A DNA stretch of 30,536 bases from Candidatus Bathyarchaeota archaeon (GCA_030601645.1 JAUWBQ010000005.1:1-30536), one strand, 5' to 3'; positions 7,803 through 16,479 are shown, counted from the first letter of the stretch. The notes: generated from the sequence alone by a model not told the origin. Program-made: numbers and translations.

Positions 7803-8693
7803 CTATTCCAAGTCTATGGTGACCTCGGAAGGGGTTTTCAGCTTCAGGCTTCCGGGCCTCCTCGGGATCAGCAGGACCTCAGGCTCAGCTTTGGCGTAAA
7901 GATACAGCGACAATCCAATCGGAACTCCATCTAGCATGAACGAGAAATCTGTGCACTCGGCTATGCAGGCGTTCCCCCTCAAGTTCCTGACCCTGGCGAT
8001 GGGCGTCCCGCACAGCTCGACGACATCGCCCCTCGGAGGTTTGGATCCCAGATGGACGCCCATCCACCCGTAGTAGGGGATTCCCCCATCCAACAGGCCC
8101 GGCACTCCTCCGACGGTGCACGGCACCCCGTGAATTGACACTCCCTCCAGCTTCGCAACGGAGTATTCCGGCGTACATCTCGTCACGACACCCCTGAGCT
8201 CATCCAAAGGCTCGGGTCGTCCAATTTCCAAGAGTCTTCCGAGCCTGAAGCCTCCCCTAACCCTGAGGGGATCAAAAGGCGGCCTCACCTCAACGTGGAT
8301 GTGGGGCGCGGTCGAGAAGCCGTAGTACCCAGAACGGATGAGGACCCCAAGCTCTTGCCCGGGCTCCACGACGTCACCACATTCCACCACTGGCTCGACG
8401 TGGAGGACTTTGATCACCCGCCCAGATTTCTCCGAGCTCCTAAGCACCGTGACGACGTCGTAGCCGTGGTCCTCGAAGTTCCTCCCCCTTGGGGCCTTCA
8501 ACTTCCGGATCTGGACTACCTCGCCATGGACGGGGGATCCAGCGACATCACCGAAGCCCCCGCCTGGGTAGATGTCGATGCCGGTGTATAGGCGGTGGGC
8601 GGGATACGGGCTATTGAAGAAGGCGTATCTCCCGCCCTCAGGACAGTAGATGGTCACCTCCTCTGACGAAGCAACGGGGATTAATTCTTCCAC
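7803..8693 (-). CDS. M23-like (LytM-fold) domain protein, probably inactive as peptidase
   Basis: Residues 30-140 follow the M23 pattern: TGIDIYPGGGFGDVAGSPV, VIKVLHVEP, GDVVEPGQELG and STAPHIHVEVRP. In M23 peptidases the zinc ligands are the His and Asp of HxGxD and the last His of HxH. Here Asp40 and the HIH pair (131, 133) are present but the first ligand is tyrosine (Y36-T-G-I-D40). A nearby H33 could substitute, but the site looks degenerate. The remaining 150 residues form a beta-rich region with several cysteines that I do not recognise. There is no signal peptide, so it is probably cytoplasmic. Archaea lack murein, so a classical wall substrate is unlikely. The start is GTG 8693. It is the last gene of a minus-strand run, 80 bases after the Nudix gene. 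Confidence 0.72.
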   Translation of the reverse strand: MEELIPVASSEEVTIYCPEGGRYAFFNSPYPAHRLYTGIDIYPGGGFGDVAGSPVHGEVVQIRKLKAPRGRNFEDHGYDVVTVLRSSEKSGRVIKVLHVEPVVECGDVVEPGQELGVLIRSGYYGFSTAPHIHVEVRPPFDPLRVRGGFRLGRLLEIGRPEPLDELRGVVTRCTPEYSVAKLEGVSIHGVPCTVGGVPGLLDGGIPYYGWMGVHLGSKPPRGDVVELCGTPIARVRNLRGNACIAECTDFSFMLDGVPIGLSLYLYAKAEPEVLLIPRRPGSLKLKTPSEVTIDLE

Positions 8694-8773
8694 TTTGGAA
8701 CCTGTAATCGATCAGACGCCACAAAGATATTCCTTTCTAGCCTCACCGACAGATACCGCCCTTAGAGACTTGA

Positions 8774-9184
8774 TCAACCTTCATTGGGGGAGCCCGATGG
8801 GTTCTCCAGCTCTCGGAGATTCAATGTGACGAGGAACTCCATTATGAAGGGCGGCATTTTTAGTCGATGCAACTCCTCGTAGGGGAACCATCTAGCATCT
8901 GAGACCTCGGGCAGGGAAGGCTCCAGCACACCTCCCTCGACGGCGCAGAGAAACACACCGAGATATCTGTCAGTAATGGGTCCCAACACCTCCCCCAGTT
9001 TTACCTTCACGCTGACATCCAGCCCCGTCTCTTCCTTGACTTCTCTGACGGTGGCTTCCTCGGGGGATTCCCCCATATCGATGACGCCGCCAGGGGGGCA
9101 CCAGTGACCCTTGTGGGGTTCAAGCCCCCTCTTGATCAGAAGAATTTTCCGATCACGGAGGATCACTGCCAAAGAGCTGATCAA
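8774..9184 (-). CDS. Nudix hydrolase
   Basis: This small 136-residue hydrolase of nucleoside diphosphates linked to another moiety carries a complete Nudix box, with G33, E39, R47-E48 and E51-E52 in the GX5EX7REUXEEXGU order (GGVIDMGESPEEATVREVKE then ETGLDV). The segment HWCPPGGVIDMGE resembles ADP-ribose and NTP-cleaving members, but the substrate cannot be assigned. The start is TTG 9184. It begins 17 bases after the amidohydrolase stop on the same strand, so the two are likely co-transcribed. Confidence 0.92.
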   Translation of the reverse strand: MISSLAVILRDRKILLIKRGLEPHKGHWCPPGGVIDMGESPEEATVREVKEETGLDVSVKVKLGEVLGPITDRYLGVFLCAVEGGVLEPSLPEVSDARWFPYEELHRLKMPPFIMEFLVTLNLRELENPSGSPNEG

Positions 9185-9201
9185 CGCTTCCTATGCCACC
9201 G

Positions 9202-10824
9202 TCATCTCTGGTATACGATCTTGCCATCGACTATTGTGGTCAGCACCTTGATGTCCTTTATCTCCTCGGGGGGCACCGCGAGGATATCCCTGTCCAGCAC
9301 CACCAAGTCCGCGAGCGTCCCAGGCTCGATGCTGCCCTTGAAGCCCTCCTCCTTCCCGAGGTAGGCGCCGTTCCACGTGTATAGCCTTATGGCGTCCATG
9401 ACGCCTATCGCCTCCTCGGGGCTGACAGGCTGCCCAGTCCTCGTCTTCCTGACCACGGCCTCGTAGATCTGGACCATGGGGCTGTAGCTCGTGACCGGGT
9501 AGTCGTTGTTCCCGCCGGCGACTATGGCCATCTCCTGCATGGTCTTGTGGGGGTGGAGCCAGCGGACCCTCTCGGGTCCAAAGTTCTCCACGTAGTCGTC
9601 CCCTATGCCATACATGTAGCCGATGCTGGAGGAAGGGGTCACCCCGAGGGCTTTGATCCTCTCCAGCTGCTTCGGGGTGCAAACGCTGTTGTGCTCTATT
9701 CTATGTCTCATGTCGGGGACGGGCTTCATGGACTGGGCCTTCTCGATGGCGTCCAAGGCTATATCGATGCCACGGTCCCCGATGCTGTGGATGCTTACCC
9801 GGATCCCCGCTAAGTGAGCGCCAACTGTCAGCCTCTCAATCTCCTCCGGGCTGGTGGTCATCAGGCCGAGGTCCTTCATCCCCCGGTGCTGGGGCGTGTA
9901 GACGGCCGCGGAGCCTCCGCTCCCCGACCCATCCCCCATGATCTTGAGGGACATCACCCTGAGCCAGTCGTCCCCGTAGCCCGACTCGACGCCCAGATCG
10001 ATCATGGACTGTAACGGATCCGTCCCATCCGGGAGGCGGGCGCTCACCATGAGCAGCGTCCTCACCCGGCGAACTCCCTCCGATAGGAGCCTCTGGTAGG
10101 CCCTGATGGCGTCCCGGTGGGCGCTCGCATCGTGGGTCGTGGTTACACCCCACTCGGAGAACTGCGCCCAGACCCTCCGCAACCCCTCCGCTATCTCGTC
10201 CACCGAACTTGGAGGTATCAGGTTGGAGATCAGGCTACCGGCGGTCTCATACAGCAACCCCGTCGCCTTCCCGTCTGCGTCCCGGTCGATGCTGCCCCCC
10301 GGAGGATCCGGGGTGTCTCGGTTGACACCCGCTAGTTCCAGGGCCTCGCTGTTGACCACGTAGAGGTGGCCCGTCTCCTTGCTGATGAAGACGGGGTTCT
10401 CGGGGGCCGCCTCGTCCAGCTCCCAGCGGGTGATGTGCCGCCTCTCCTCCAGCTTGATGTCGTTGTAGTTGGTCCCCTGCACCCATTTGCCGGGCCCCAG
10501 CTCGGCGGCCTTCGCGGCCACCATCTCTAGGATCTCGGGGATGTTCTTCACGGGAGGTGAACGGCAGTCGATCTCGTACAGGCGGACGGCGGCGCCGTTG
10601 GGGTGGGTGTGGGTGTCTATGAGCCCCGGCAGCACCGTCTTGCCGCCGAGATCGATGACCTTGGTCCCCTCCCCCACGAGCCTGTTGATCTCCGATGTCT
10701 GGCCTGTGGCGATTATCCTGTTTTCCTTTACTGCCACCGCCTCCACTATGGAGTCCTCGGCATCCACCGTGACTATCTTTCCGTTGAGCAGAGCCAGGTC
10801 CGCCTCGATCGCTCCCTTGACCAT
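9202..10824 (-). CDS. YtcJ-type amidohydrolase (amidohydrolase family 3)
   Basis: This 540-residue metal-dependent hydrolase has the layout of YtcJ-like enzymes. An N-terminal beta-sandwich (DLALLNGKIVTVDAEDSI) is followed by the metal-binding GLIDTHTHPNG (H72, H74), a KIMGDGSGSGG segment, HSIGDRGIDIALDAIE, RHRIEHNS and a final NNDYPVTSYSPM aspartate. Members hydrolyse cyclic or linear amide-like bonds; natural substrates are mostly unknown. The ATG at 10824 (MVKGAIEADL) is the right start. The frame stays open upstream to 11076, but that extension is hydrophobic, does not match the family and lies antisense to the YHS gene. It probably leads an amidohydrolase-Nudix transcript. Confidence 0.92.
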   Translation of the reverse strand: MVKGAIEADLALLNGKIVTVDAEDSIVEAVAVKENRIIATGQTSEINRLVGEGTKVIDLGGKTVLPGLIDTHTHPNGAAVRLYEIDCRSPPVKNIPEILEMVAAKAAELGPGKWVQGTNYNDIKLEERRHITRWELDEAAPENPVFISKETGHLYVVNSEALELAGVNRDTPDPPGGSIDRDADGKATGLLYETAGSLISNLIPPSSVDEIAEGLRRVWAQFSEWGVTTTHDASAHRDAIRAYQRLLSEGVRRVRTLLMVSARLPDGTDPLQSMIDLGVESGYGDDWLRVMSLKIMGDGSGSGGSAAVYTPQHRGMKDLGLMTTSPEEIERLTVGAHLAGIRVSIHSIGDRGIDIALDAIEKAQSMKPVPDMRHRIEHNSVCTPKQLERIKALGVTPSSSIGYMYGIGDDYVENFGPERVRWLHPHKTMQEMAIVAGGNNDYPVTSYSPMVQIYEAVVRKTRTGQPVSPEEAIGVMDAIRLYTWNGAYLGKEEGFKGSIEPGTLADLVVLDRDILAVPPEEIKDIKVLTTIVDGKIVYQR

Positions 10825-10914
10825 GAGAATCACAGAGACCTTAGACCATTGAGATAAAAGAGACTTTTCCGAAACATTTGAAAGGCACCCTCCGGAGGAA
10901 TGAACTGATCTGCT

Positions 10915-11058
10915 ATGGCAAAGGACCCTGTCTGCGGGATGACCGTCGACGAGGAGACGGCCAAGTGGAAGAGCGAGCACGAGGGCAAGACATACTACTT
11001 CTGCAACGAGCGCTGCAAGCTCGCCTTCGAGAAGGCCCCGAAGAGATTCATCAGATAA
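10915..11058 (+). CDS. YHS-domain metal-binding small protein
   Basis: A 47-residue protein starts MAKDPVCGMTVDEETAKW and continues GKTYYFCNERCKLAFE, an almost complete YHS domain. The three conserved cysteines are C7, C30 and C34. YHS domains occur alone or fused to copper- and heavy-metal ATPases and monooxygenases and are thought to bind a metal. The ATG at 10915 is the only possible start because TGA lies in frame at 10906. GGAGG at 10894-10898 is rather far upstream. It is divergent from the amidohydrolase and convergent with sufS. The position beside a cysteine desulfurase is suggestive of metal or Fe-S handling but proves nothing. No P-type ATPase is in the window. Confidence 0.88.
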   Translation: MAKDPVCGMTVDEETAKWKSEHEGKTYYFCNERCKLAFEKAPKRFIR

Positions 11059-11127
11059 CCCCCTTTTTTCAAACAAGCTGCTAAAGTAGAGAGTTGTATG
11101 GCGACCCTGACGGCCTACGTGACCCGC

Positions 11128-12366
11128 TCAGCCCCTGGCTATGTCCTCGACGGCCCCGAGGAGACTGTCGATCTCACCGAGAGTGTTGTAGAGGTACGTG
11201 GAGGCCCTGGCGTTGCCGTCTGGCAGCTTGAATATCTCCTTCATCAGGGGCAGGGCGCAGTGGTGCCCCGAGCGCACCGCGATGTCGTACTCAACATCCA
11301 GGGTCAGGGCCACGTCGTGGGGATTCATGTCCGAGACGTTGAAGGAGACCAGCCCAACCCTCTGCCTCGGATCCCTGGGGCCGTAGATCTCCACCCCCTC
11401 GATCTCCATGAGGCCGTCGGCCAGCTTCTTGGCCAGCTTCTCATCCCATTGTTCGACGTTCTCCATCCCGATCCGATCGAGATACCTGCACGCCTCCCCC
11501 AAGCCGATGACCTGGGCGATGGCTGGTGTCCCCGCCTCGAACTTCATGGGGGGTACCGCCAACTCGTAGGAGTTGAGGCTCACGTCGTGGATCGTCCCCC
11601 CGCCGATGCATAGAGGCTCCGTGCTCTCCAACTGCTCCTCGGCGATGTAGAGCCCCCCCGACCCCGTGGGGCCCAGCATCTTGTGCCCTGAGAAAGCGAG
11701 GAAGTCGACTCCCGAGTCCATGACATCGGTCTTGAGGTGGGGTACACCCTGGGCACCGTCCGCCAGCATCAGCGCCCCGTGCTCGTGGGCTATGGAGGCG
11801 ATCTCCTCGACGGGAAGAATGCAGCCCAGCACGTTCGACACGTGAGTCGTGGCCACGAGACGGGTCTCGTCGTCGACGGCCGCCTCGAAGTCGGCGAGGT
11901 CGAAGATGCCCTCGGGGTTGGACCTGACCACCACGACATCGCACCCGTGCCTCTGGGCCACCCTGAGCCATGTGATGTAGTTGGAGTGGTGCTCGATGAC
12001 TGTGGTGACGATCCTGTCCCCCTTCACCCAGTCCAGGGAGTTGGCCACCAGGTTGATGGCCTCAGTCGTATTCCTGACCATCGCGACGTTCTCCCTCCCC
12101 GGGGCTCCGATGAACTCCGCGACCCTTTCGTGGGCCCCCTCGTACTCCTCGCTGGCCCTCTGGGAGAACCTGTGGACCCCCCTCTCCACGTTGGCCCTGT
12201 ACTCCCGGTAGAACTCCATCTCCTTGAGCACCACCTGCTCGGGGGTCAGGCTGCTAGCCGCGTTGTCGAGGTAGATGACTCCCTTATCCAAGATCGGGAA
12301 GTCTCTCCGCACCCCTTCTACATCATACAAAGGTATTCTCGTAAAAGGGGAGAGACAAGCCCCCAT
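11128..12366 (-). CDS. sufS: Cysteine desulfurase, SufS/CsdA class
   Basis: This PLP enzyme removes sulfur from cysteine to give alanine and a protein persulfide for Fe-S cluster or thio-cofactor assembly. The protein is 412 residues, normal for the class. Seen features are DNAASS near residue 34, the EHHSNYITW block, LADGAQGVPH, the PLP lysine K229 in FSGHKMLGPTGSG, and the catalytic cysteine C370 in RSGHHCALPLM, the short-loop arrangement of group II enzymes. The start is ATG 12366, 18 bases after the glmS stop on the same strand, so the genes are probably co-transcribed. No sufBCD is in the window. Confidence 0.94.
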   Translation of the reverse strand: MGACLSPFTRIPLYDVEGVRRDFPILDKGVIYLDNAASSLTPEQVVLKEMEFYREYRANVERGVHRFSQRASEEYEGAHERVAEFIGAPGRENVAMVRNTTEAINLVANSLDWVKGDRIVTTVIEHHSNYITWLRVAQRHGCDVVVVRSNPEGIFDLADFEAAVDDETRLVATTHVSNVLGCILPVEEIASIAHEHGALMLADGAQGVPHLKTDVMDSGVDFLAFSGHKMLGPTGSGGLYIAEEQLESTEPLCIGGGTIHDVSLNSYELAVPPMKFEAGTPAIAQVIGLGEACRYLDRIGMENVEQWDEKLAKKLADGLMEIEGVEIYGPRDPRQRVGLVSFNVSDMNPHDVALTLDVEYDIAVRSGHHCALPLMKEIFKLPDGNARASTYLYNTLGEIDSLLGAVEDIARG

Positions 12367-12384
12367 AAGCCTTTCCCAGGGAGG

Positions 12385-14208
12385 TTAGGGCACGGTGACG
12401 CTCTTCGCCAGGTTCCTCGGCTTGTCCGGGTCCAACCCCTTCTGGACGGCGAGGTAGTAGGCGAATAGCTGGAGGGGCACCACGTAGGGGATGGGGGAGA
12501 GGACCTCCGGGATGCCCTTGGGCATCTCGATGATGTCGTCTGAGATCATGGTGATCTCCCTGTCCCCTTCCTCGCAGACGGAGATGATCCTGGCGCCCCT
12601 TGCCTTCATCTCCATGATGCTCCCGATGATGTCCTTCCGGGTCTCCCCCCTCGGACACAGGAAGATGACCGGGACCCCCTCCTCGATGATGCTGATGGGC
12701 CCGTGCTTGCTCTCACCGGCGGGGTAGGCCAGGGAGGGCACGTAAGTGAGCTCCAGGAGCTTGAGCCTGGCCTCCAGGGCCGTGGCGGAGCTTATTCCCC
12801 TCCCCAGGAAGACGAAGAGCTTCTCTCCCGCGTACTTGTCCACGAGGGCCTGGATGCCCTTCCCGTGCCTCTCAAGGGTCTCCTCAACATACGAGGGCAC
12901 CAGCATAAGTCGTTCTTCGAAGTCGTCCACCTCGTCCTGGGAGATCTTCCCCCTAGTCCTGGCGAGCTTGAGGGCCAGTTGTGCAAGGACGATGAGCTGG
13001 GACGTGAATGTCTTCGTGGCAGCGACGCCGATCTCGGGCCCAGACTGCTGGATGAGGTAGGCCCTTGACACCCGCGTGAGGGTGGAGCCCACCGTGTTCG
13101 TGACGCCGAGGACCGTGGCGGCCCTCATCCTGGCGTGGTCGATGGCCTTCAGGGTGTCATAGGTCTCCCCAGACTGGCTCACGGCGAGGATGATCGAGTC
13201 TGTTCCCACGGAGGAGCCGTACTGCTCGACGAACTCGGACGATATGGCGGGGAAGGTCGTGAGCTTGGCGAGCTTTGAGAACATGTAAGAGGCCGCGACG
13301 CACGAGTGGTATGATGTGCCCGCTGCGACGAGGAAGAGCTCCCTGCCCCGGTCGAGCAAGGTGGTCAGGAGGTCCAAGTAAGCCTGCTGGAGGCGGAGTG
13401 AGCCCCTGAGGCTCTTGGGCTGCTCGTAAATCTCCTTGAGCATGAAGTGGGGGTAGCCCTGCTTCTCCGCCATCTCCAGGGACCAGGTGACCTCCTGAAG
13501 CTCCCTCTCCACCGTGGAGCCATCCTGGATCTTCGTTATCTTGTAGCCCTCCATGTCTATCACCGCAAACTCCCCGTTCCTGAGGTAGACGACCCTGTTC
13601 GTGTAGGGGAGCATAGCAGGGACATCAGAGGCGCAGAACACCCCGTCATCTGACACCCCCAGTACGAGGGGGCTCTCATGTCTGGCGCAGAAAATCTTCT
13701 CCGGGTCGGAGGGGGAGAGGATTGCTAGGGCGTAGGAGCCCTCGAGGCGCTTGAGGGACTTTAAGATGGCCTCCCCGAGCTCGATGTCCCCCTTCATCTC
13801 CTCCTCGATGAGGTGGGCGATGACCTCGGTGTCCGTCCTGGACTTGAAGCTGTGCCCCTTGTTGATGAGCTCCTCCTTGAGCTCCATGAAGTTCTCGATT
13901 ACCCCGTTGTGGATGACCGCGATCTTCCCCTCGCAGTCGGTGTGGGGGTGGGCGTTGACCATCTCGGGCGCCCCGTGAGTCGCCCATCGGGTGTGGCCGA
14001 TGCCTATGGCTCCCGGCATCTCGTCCATTCTGAGGCTGCTGACGACCTCGTCGATCCTCCCGGCGTCCTTTCTAACCTGGAGGGAGCCTGAGTGGAGCGT
14101 TGCGAAGCCGACGGAGTCGTAGCCCCTGTACTCCAGCCTCGTCAGCCCATCGTAGATGAGAGGAGCAACCCGCCCCTCCCTCAGAATCGCGCCGAATATA
14201 CCGCACAA
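12385..14208 (-). CDS. glmS: Glutamine--fructose-6-phosphate aminotransferase (isomerizing)
   Basis: GlmS makes glucosamine-6-phosphate from fructose-6-phosphate and glutamine, the entry to UDP-GlcNAc for glycoprotein and cell-surface glycans. The 607-residue protein has the N-terminal glutaminase domain with nucleophile Cys2 (MCGIFGAI), RLEYRGYDSVG, HTRWATHG and the HNGVIEN segment. Two SIS sugar-isomerase domains follow, with FLVAAGTSYHSC, ILAVSQSGETYDT and ESKHGPISII, and the conserved C-tail NLAKSVTVP. The start is TTG at 14208, fixed by the need for cysteine as residue 2. A TATA-like CCTTAAAATA lies at 14261-14270 on the minus strand. It is followed closely by sufS. Confidence 0.97.
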   Translation of the reverse strand: MCGIFGAILREGRVAPLIYDGLTRLEYRGYDSVGFATLHSGSLQVRKDAGRIDEVVSSLRMDEMPGAIGIGHTRWATHGAPEMVNAHPHTDCEGKIAVIHNGVIENFMELKEELINKGHSFKSRTDTEVIAHLIEEEMKGDIELGEAILKSLKRLEGSYALAILSPSDPEKIFCARHESPLVLGVSDDGVFCASDVPAMLPYTNRVVYLRNGEFAVIDMEGYKITKIQDGSTVERELQEVTWSLEMAEKQGYPHFMLKEIYEQPKSLRGSLRLQQAYLDLLTTLLDRGRELFLVAAGTSYHSCVAASYMFSKLAKLTTFPAISSEFVEQYGSSVGTDSIILAVSQSGETYDTLKAIDHARMRAATVLGVTNTVGSTLTRVSRAYLIQQSGPEIGVAATKTFTSQLIVLAQLALKLARTRGKISQDEVDDFEERLMLVPSYVEETLERHGKGIQALVDKYAGEKLFVFLGRGISSATALEARLKLLELTYVPSLAYPAGESKHGPISIIEEGVPVIFLCPRGETRKDIIGSIMEMKARGARIISVCEEGDREITMISDDIIEMPKGIPEVLSPIPYVVPLQLFAYYLAVQKGLDPDKPRNLAKSVTVP

Positions 14209-14449
14209 GCCGTTCTTCCCCTCACTTGTTTCGTGCAGATAGTAATCTATCTGAAACGTCTATTTTAAGGCTCTTGAAGCAGTTGTGTGTGGTTTGAAAC
14301 GGGTCTAATTTATTCCAACCCTTGTTACCCTGAGATAACGTGAATCCTGTGGTCGTCAAGCCCATACGCCATCAAAAAATGGAGCACTGATAAATTAATT
14401 AGATATAGTTCAAGCATCCATACCCCCCTAAACCGGGTATGCCTCAGAG
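14209..14449 (+). other. Intergenic region with glmS promoter and an inverted repeat
   Basis: This 241-base AT-rich spacer between divergent glmS and the glycosyltransferase remnant holds a minus-strand TATA-like element at 14261-14270 and an AT-rich stretch GATAAATTAATTAGATATAG near 14389-14408. A perfect 7-base inverted repeat, CATACCC (14419-14425) and GGGTATG (14435-14441), sits just ahead of the remnant's ATG. I see no gene in it. Confidence 0.45.
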
Positions 14450-14659
14450 ATGAAGATAGCCATCATATCCAGAAACTAGTTCACCGAGACAAAAGGGGGA
14501 GCGGAACGCTACATCTACGAGCTGGCCAAGGGGCTCATCGACCGCGGACACGATATCATCACGGTCTCAAGACAGAACTCGGACCTCCCCAACGAGCACA
14601 TGAAGGTGTGCGTGCGCCGAGGCGAAGACGATGGCTATGAGGGCCGGCTCCATGGTTAA
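14450..14659 (+). pseudogene. Glycosyltransferase family 4 N-terminal remnant
   Basis: From ATG 14450 the frame reads MKIAIISRN, then TAG at codon 10 (14477-14479), then FTETKGGAERYIYELAKGL and IDRGHDIITVSRQNS, up to TAA at 14657-14659. This is the typical opening of GT4 glycosyltransferases, whose GGAE-x-Y loop and GH-x-V/I strand bind the donor. The rest of the roughly 350-residue enzyme is missing. The frame loses coding character after about 14640, and the following 220 bases to the radical SAM gene contain no recognisable continuation. The gene is thus doubly broken, by an amber codon and by truncation. Confidence 0.75.
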
Positions 14660-14850
14660 CGCCACCATACCCGTGAGGTCACGGATGGGACTGCCTCGAC
14701 TTCACACCTGCTTTCTGGGCGTTTCGATCCCATCTCCTCCACTCAAGCGAGCTCGAACCCAGTTTCAAATTAATATATATCTGAATTATCGATCACTGAA
14801 TGAGATCATCGATTCATGTTCTCGATTCAAACCAGTCCCCCTTGGCAAGG

Positions 14851-14859
14851 TTTATCAAA
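14851..14859 (+). promoter_or_regulatory. TATA-like box of the radical SAM gene
   Basis: TTTATCAAA is centred 26 bases before GTG 14881, which supports leaderless translation from that GTG and argues against the upstream in-frame ATG at 14800. A similar TTTATCAA box precedes the small gene at 27706. Confidence 0.5.
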
Positions 14860-14880
14860 ATCCGCCTAGAGGTTGATAAT

Positions 14881-16479
14881 GTGAGACCCCTCATCGTGGA
14901 CGCCTTGGCCTGCGGCCGGGGGAGACGATTGGCGACCCGAGATGTGATAGGGGCTGGCCCGAGGGCCGTGGCGGGGGTCCTCGAGAAGGCGGGGCTGAGC
15001 CCCAGGATAGCGTTGGCGGGGACGATGCTTGAGGGGGGCGTGGACCCCGAGGCCTATGACCTGCTCCTCGTCAGCGGTATGACCTCCGACCTGACGGCGG
15101 TAAGGCGCGTCATCTCGAAGTGGAGAGCCAGGACGGACGGGCCGGTCTTGATAGGGGGGCCCGTCGCCTCAGACCCTGAGAGGGCCCTCCGGAAGACCCG
15201 CGGCGACATCGCCGTGATTGGGGAAGGGGAGCTAACCATCGCGGAGCTGATCGAGCGGGGCCTAGCCAGCGGGGGGAAGCCGGATCGGGAGGCCCTCTCC
15301 AAGATTAAAGGACTAGCATACTTCGAACGCGACGCAGTAAGGATGAATCCCCTGAGGCCCGTGATGGATCGCATCACCTTCGACGGCCTGGAGCCTTCCA
15401 CCCGCGCCATCAGGGACTATCCTCTATATCGTTCTGCCAGGGTCTACATAGAGGTGTTGAGGGGATGCAGCAACTACCACAGGGCACAGATAGCCCTATC
15501 CGAGGGAGCGTGCGAGGGATGCGGCTTGTGCCGGGGAGGGAGCCTGGAGGACAGGTATTACTGTCCAGAGGGGGTGCCCCCGGGGTGCGGTTATTGTTCC
15601 GTGCCCAGCCTGTTCGGGCCTCCGAAGAGCCGATCCCCAGAGAAGATCGTAGAAGAGGCGGGAGAGCTGCTCTCGATGGGGGTGAGGCGCATCGTCCTGA
15701 GCGCCCCGGGGTTCCTGGACTACGGCAGGGAGCTCCTTGTGGACCCCCAGCCTTTGACCGATCCGAGGAGCCCAGAGCCCAACTACGGCGCAGTCGAGGA
15801 ACTCCTATCCCTCCTCAGTGGGCTAGACGTGGTGGCCGAGGGGGAGGCCTCTGTCATGATCGAGAACCTCAAGGGGGAGTTGGTGACCCATAGGGCGGCG
15901 GGAATCTTGGGGCGATACCTGGCGGGCACGCCCGTCAATGTCGGCTTCGAGACAGGCTCCCCGGAGCACAGCGCCCAGATAGGGAGGGCGTCGACCCCCT
16001 CGGAGAACCTGAAGGCGGTCAGACGCCTCAGCCGGGCCGGGTTGAAGCCTTATGTCTACTTCATCCACGGCCTCCCAGGGCAGAACCCTGAGACGGTGGA
16101 GGCGACGGTGAGATCCATGCGGGAGAGCGTGAGGGCCGGCGCTTCAAGGATCATACTGTATAGGTTCCGGCCCCTTCCCATGTCTGCTTTCCACGGTTTT
16201 CCCGGGGCCCCACCGGCTGTGAAGGACGTGTTGAGCCAGAGGATCTACGACGAAGCCCGCAAGGCGAACGAGTCTCTGAAGGAGGACCTCGTCGGCGAGA
16301 CGTTGAGGGTTGTGATCGCAGAGGCCTACGACCGGGATCCCCGTTTATACGTTGCGTACCCGATGCTCCATGGCCCCGTCGTGCTCGTGGAGGGCGCGGA
16401 AAGGCTTGAGGGAGAGATCGCAGAGGTCGAGATCACTGGCGTGGTCTCGCATCGTATGGTGAGGGGAGTACGCCGGTAG
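14881..16479 (+). CDS. B12-binding-type radical SAM protein
   Basis: This 532-residue protein has an N-terminal region resembling the cobalamin-binding/Rossmann part of COG1032-type enzymes (YDLLLVSGMTSDLTAVRRV, GPVLIGGPVASDPERAL, GDIAVIGEGE). A radical SAM barrel follows, with VYIEVLRGCSNYH, the GFETGSPE strand and the YFIHGLPGQNPET strand. The usual RGCxxxCxxC is altered. RGC (C196) is followed by an insertion with C211, C214 and C217 (CEGCGLC) and then C228, C236 and C239 (YYCPEGVPPGCGYCSVPS). A CxxC or Cx7CxxC therefore probably holds the 4Fe-4S cluster and an extra cluster is possible. The reaction is unknown. GTG 14881 is chosen from the TATA spacing. The stop is TAG. Confidence 0.82.
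   Translation: MRPLIVDALACGRGRRLATRDVIGAGPRAVAGVLEKAGLSPRIALAGTMLEGGVDPEAYDLLLVSGMTSDLTAVRRVISKWRARTDGPVLIGGPVASDPERALRKTRGDIAVIGEGELTIAELIERGLASGGKPDREALSKIKGLAYFERDAVRMNPLRPVMDRITFDGLEPSTRAIRDYPLYRSARVYIEVLRGCSNYHRAQIALSEGACEGCGLCRGGSLEDRYYCPEGVPPGCGYCSVPSLFGPPKSRSPEKIVEEAGELLSMGVRRIVLSAPGFLDYGRELLVDPQPLTDPRSPEPNYGAVEELLSLLSGLDVVAEGEASVMIENLKGELVTHRAAGILGRYLAGTPVNVGFETGSPEHSAQIGRASTPSENLKAVRRLSRAGLKPYVYFIHGLPGQNPETVEATVRSMRESVRAGASRIILYRFRPLPMSAFHGFPGAPPAVKDVLSQRIYDEARKANESLKEDLVGETLRVVIAEAYDRDPRLYVAYPMLHGPVVLVEGAERLEGEIAEVEITGVVSHRMVRGVRR

Noticed and set aside
10825..11076. Upstream extension of the amidohydrolase frame (84 extra residues)
   Set aside because: It does not match amidohydrolase N-termini, lies antisense to a convincing YHS gene, and the family start MVKGAIEADL is at 10824.
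11737..12468. 243-codon plus-strand frame across sufS and the glmS end
   Set aside because: It is antisense to two conserved genes, with shadow-type composition.
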